Assembly (NCBI GenBank): GCA_014549065.1
Contig: JACDOX010000031.1
Location: forward strand, 5,090,539-5,154,538
From: Cardinalis cardinalis
Taxonomy: Eukaryota; Chordata; Aves; Passeriformes; Cardinalidae
Direction: 5' to 3'
DNA length: 64,000 bases
Positions 60,719 through 64,000 of this stretch are shown here, piece after piece; the first letter of the stretch is position 1, and every line of letters starts with the position of its first letter. The position numbers were made by a program, and so were the translations under genes. The notes under the pieces were generated by a model. That model saw only the letters and a program-made list of their open reading frames with translations, ran no database searches and was not told the DNA's origin.

Positions 60719-63700
60719 NTGTCATAAACCACAATCAGTATTTCTGACTGCTTATATGTAAGTAAGGCCACAAAATTCAAAATGTTGGGCAGCATATAAA
60801 CTGAAAATAAAAATTAATTCACAAAAAAATGAGACAATTAAATGTCTGGCACAACATAGAATAACTATAGTGAAACATTTNTTGGAAAAATGCAAAATAT
60901 GAAAGATTTCTCTGGGATGAGACCTTTACTCGATGTAGTATTAGTGAAGAACAAACTGCCAAATACTTACAAGTAGATTCATGTAGCTTTTGAGATAGAA
61001 ATATGTGTGACAAAAAGCTCTCTTCAGTTTCTATTATGTGCTATTTTTTATTCTAAACATTTCTGTTAATATCCTAAAGTAAACATTTCAGGACTGAAGC
61101 ATAGTTATATAAGAACAGAAATTGCACTGTGAGTACATCTATATCTCTGTAAGTATATCTATCAATTCAGCATTTTAATAATGAAAACGAAATCTACATA
61201 GGATGTTCCTTCACTCATTGTTTTTTCAGATATTTTCCCCTTTGTATTTTCTTTTATTAAAGTGATCACCCTTCCACAACTTTTCACCTTGCGAGCTATT
61301 ACCCCAAAACTAAACCAAAAATCTAACCCTTGTAATCAATGTTCCATTCCTTCAGCAACTTCAGTTAATTAAAACGTCATACTTGGCTCAACTTGCATTT
61401 AAATTCAACTTGAAAATACAGCCAGGTTACACCTTATTTTGCATTGCATAAAAGGCTGAGGACTTACTATATGAAACTAAACTGACAATCTTTTATTCTA
61501 GTCTGTAGCAAATATAAATATTTTAGACTGCACAGTACGATAATTAATATGAGAGATTATGATTTTTTTCTTGAAATTTAGGGATTGTTAGAGGCTAAAA
61601 TTTAACAGACTGAATGCAAAATACATTTTTTCTATGTNTGAATTGACTGTTTTTCTTTCTTCTCTGAAGAACGTTCAGTTTTGTGCAATTATTTTGTTGA
61701 AAAGAATTGGTTCAGGGAGGATCACAGTTGCACNAGAGAAGGGAAGGCTTAGTTGAAGAGTTATCAAATCCAAACAGAAGCCAATATAAGCTGCAAAAGA
61801 GTCAAGCTATGTTCATAAGCTTGCCTCAGGCGATCCAAATGTTCAGTTCACTTTTACTCCTTATTTGTCAGAGGAAGGGACTATAAAAGCTAGGGGAAAA
61901 AAAGTCTTTGATCATACTTTATTTCTATGGAAACTTGCTGTATCTAAAGTAGTATGATCTCTACTATTTGTGATGGGAAGAGTGATCTCTGGAAAGCACC
62001 AGGTCTGTTCTAAGTGAAATTTTCACATACAGTACTTTTGAAGACACAACTCCACNGGAAATGCCAATCCTCTATGGCACAGCTAAGATTTAACTCTCAT
62101 TTTTTTAAGTAGCTGGCTTTAATATGTTTCAGCTGCTTCTGGAGGGGGGCAAAGCATGCTTTTATTAACAATGTGTATTTAGAAGTGATCTTCCCGAGTC
62201 TTGACGGAAGTACAGAGCAGCTAGGGAAAAGAGAACCACCTGCACCAAAAACCTTTTTTTTGACAAGCCCACTCATAATAAAGGCACAAAATAGGAAAAG
62301 TTGCATGATTTCAAATTTGTAATAAACTTAAATGGATAATGAATGAATGGAATAAATTTGACATGGATTATTTGTGTAGTCAACCTCACTGTGATTCTCC
62401 CCATCACGTTTGCAGAGCAAGCAGAGTATGAGCTCAAGTGTACAGTGTGCATTTAACCTCTTCTGCTACCCATTCTGCCAGTGAAACAGATCATTATAAC
62501 AGACAGCAAAGGAAANAGAAAGGGGAGGGAAAATGATGTGACAGGTGAAGATAGCACTGTCAGAGGCAGCAAGATGCNCAGCTGTTAAATGAAAACATGC
62601 TCTGTGAGATTTTGAAAGATTGAAATGTGATAAAATAGCATATTGCCACAAACAATGACTTTACAGCCCAAGATCCTCTAGTAACTTTGCATATAAGCCA
62701 GGCTGTAGCTGACCAGCTCAGAGAATATGTTCAAATTTCACTATCTGAAGCAATGCTGGTGGAAGAGTGTGTCATAACCAAGATTGAAAAGTAGTGTGGC
62801 CGAGAGAATTTCTGCTGAGATACTTGTGTCTGCAGTGAGATCCCTCTAGCAGCTGACAGGCCTGGCTCTGTTTATGGCCCTGGCCACTTAGGGAACAAGT
62901 GGAATTGGAAGCCATTTGAGGAACTTATCTGAGAACAAATTATTCTTCCTGTANTTGAATTTGATCTCTCTCTAACATCGATAAAGGAGCAACTGTCTCC
63001 TTGTTACAACATAAGCACGAACTGATGCCACGTCGTAGCTGGCTTAGATGTACAAGAGAGGACTAATTGTCCTGAAACTGAGGTGTCTGTGGTATCTGAG
63101 AAGCCAGAGCTGCACAGAGAGCAGGAGTCTGAGGGCTGGGTACTAGAGGGACAGATCAGAAGTCACAGCCAGACTTGATGTGTTGCTATAGGACACAAAA
63201 TGAAGTGACGCAGAATGCAACTCTCCAAGGTACAAAAGAGAGCTTTTAGTTCCTGACTCCAACATTTATAGATTTCCAAAAGTGACAGTGGATTGGAGGG
63301 TGACANTGCCACCTCTCCAATGACACTGGATAAACCAACAGTCCATCAAATTTCTCCTCNTCCATAAAAGAATGCAAAAAAATAATTATTTACTTAAAGT
63401 GCGTGAGAAAGTTCGTTACAAGAATGTAAACATCAGAAGGCTTAGAAAAACTTAAAAAACCAGGGCGACATTGATGGGACCCATGCTTGTCTATGTGCCT
63501 CAGGGGGTGGTGAGATCTCACAGGCAGCAAGAGCAAGATCAGACCATTTCTGTTGTTCAGCCTTATGGCAGTAAGGTTCAAGTGTAATGTGCTACCAGTA
63601 AAGGCACCACAATTTATCAGTCCAAGGGCTGAGATGTATGCNAGCACACATACGTGTCCTGCAGTCTATCAGATTCAGTCTGACATTAAGAATTTATACA

Positions 63701-64000
63701 AACATTGCTCTCTGCATCTCNATGATTAGGCCAGTGAGCCAGAAGTGATGCCAAACTATAGTTAGCAATCCACAGCTGCTGCAATCCAGAGAGACAAGCA
63801 GGGAANGTAGATACTATAAGGAAAATATTTAAGTGAAAGAACCATAAATTAAAGATTAAAATGGGAGTTTTGAGTTTTCCTTCAAGAGATGAACACAGTT
63901 AAAACCCAAACTGTAGCAATGCAAATGAAATCTTACAACAAAACACTTTAATTTGATACACAATGTTGTAAATATAAATGTTGTCATCATAGTTTTTCAT
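60719..64000. other. intergenic, 3.3 kb, no gene recognised
   Basis: AT-rich until about 62.4 kb, then moderately GC-richer to about 63.7 kb. No repeat family, exon or RNA gene was recognised. The minus-strand open frame at 63390-63647 has an ambiguous codon and no domain content. Confidence 0.6.

Noticed and set aside
1..64000. CRISPR arrays, tRNA or rRNA genes, prokaryotic operons, novel defence or mobile system
   Set aside because: Read on both strands, nothing fits. The content is a vertebrate gene with long introns, old retroelements and a gene desert.

Overview
The window is AT-rich vertebrate nuclear DNA, almost certainly from a bird. Two things support this. Several degraded CR1 LINE copies carry the typical avian 3' end (ATTCTATG-type tails). 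The only gene is the 3' half of a vertebrate Kelch-like gene split by long introns. No mammalian SINE or L1, bacterial operon, CRISPR array, tRNA or rRNA was seen.

Region 1-34201 holds the last five coding exons of KLHL1 (kelch-like family member 1) on the + strand: 2860-3084, 15321-15483, 28596-28808, 32950-33121 and 34142-34201. All splice sites are AG/GT and all codon phases join exactly. Together they encode about 276 residues, running from inside the first kelch repeat to the natural C-terminus (...VVVIKQP, stop at 34199-34201). The 5' exons, including the BTB and BACK domains, lie upstream of the window. Introns of 12.2, 13.1, 4.1 and 1.0 kb contain repeats, a probable solo LTR and several short perfect hairpins, but no recognised nested gene.

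Region 34202-64000 holds the KLHL1 3' UTR, whose end is undetermined, and then about 29 kb without a recognisable gene. This fits the gene desert known beside KLHL1 in other vertebrates. It contains microsatellites, CR1 fragments (55.1, 56.6 and 60.5 kb), a strongly strand-asymmetric A/C-rich tract (54.3 kb) and a few stretches that look like candidate conserved non-coding elements. Those candidates are suggestions that need an alignment.

I see no sign of a novel multi-gene system. The observations most worth checking are the roughly sevenfold step in single-base N calls near 19.7 kb, the intronic solo LTR with a short target duplication, the A/C tract, and the perfect 14-bp hairpins at 16.5 and 51.0 kb.
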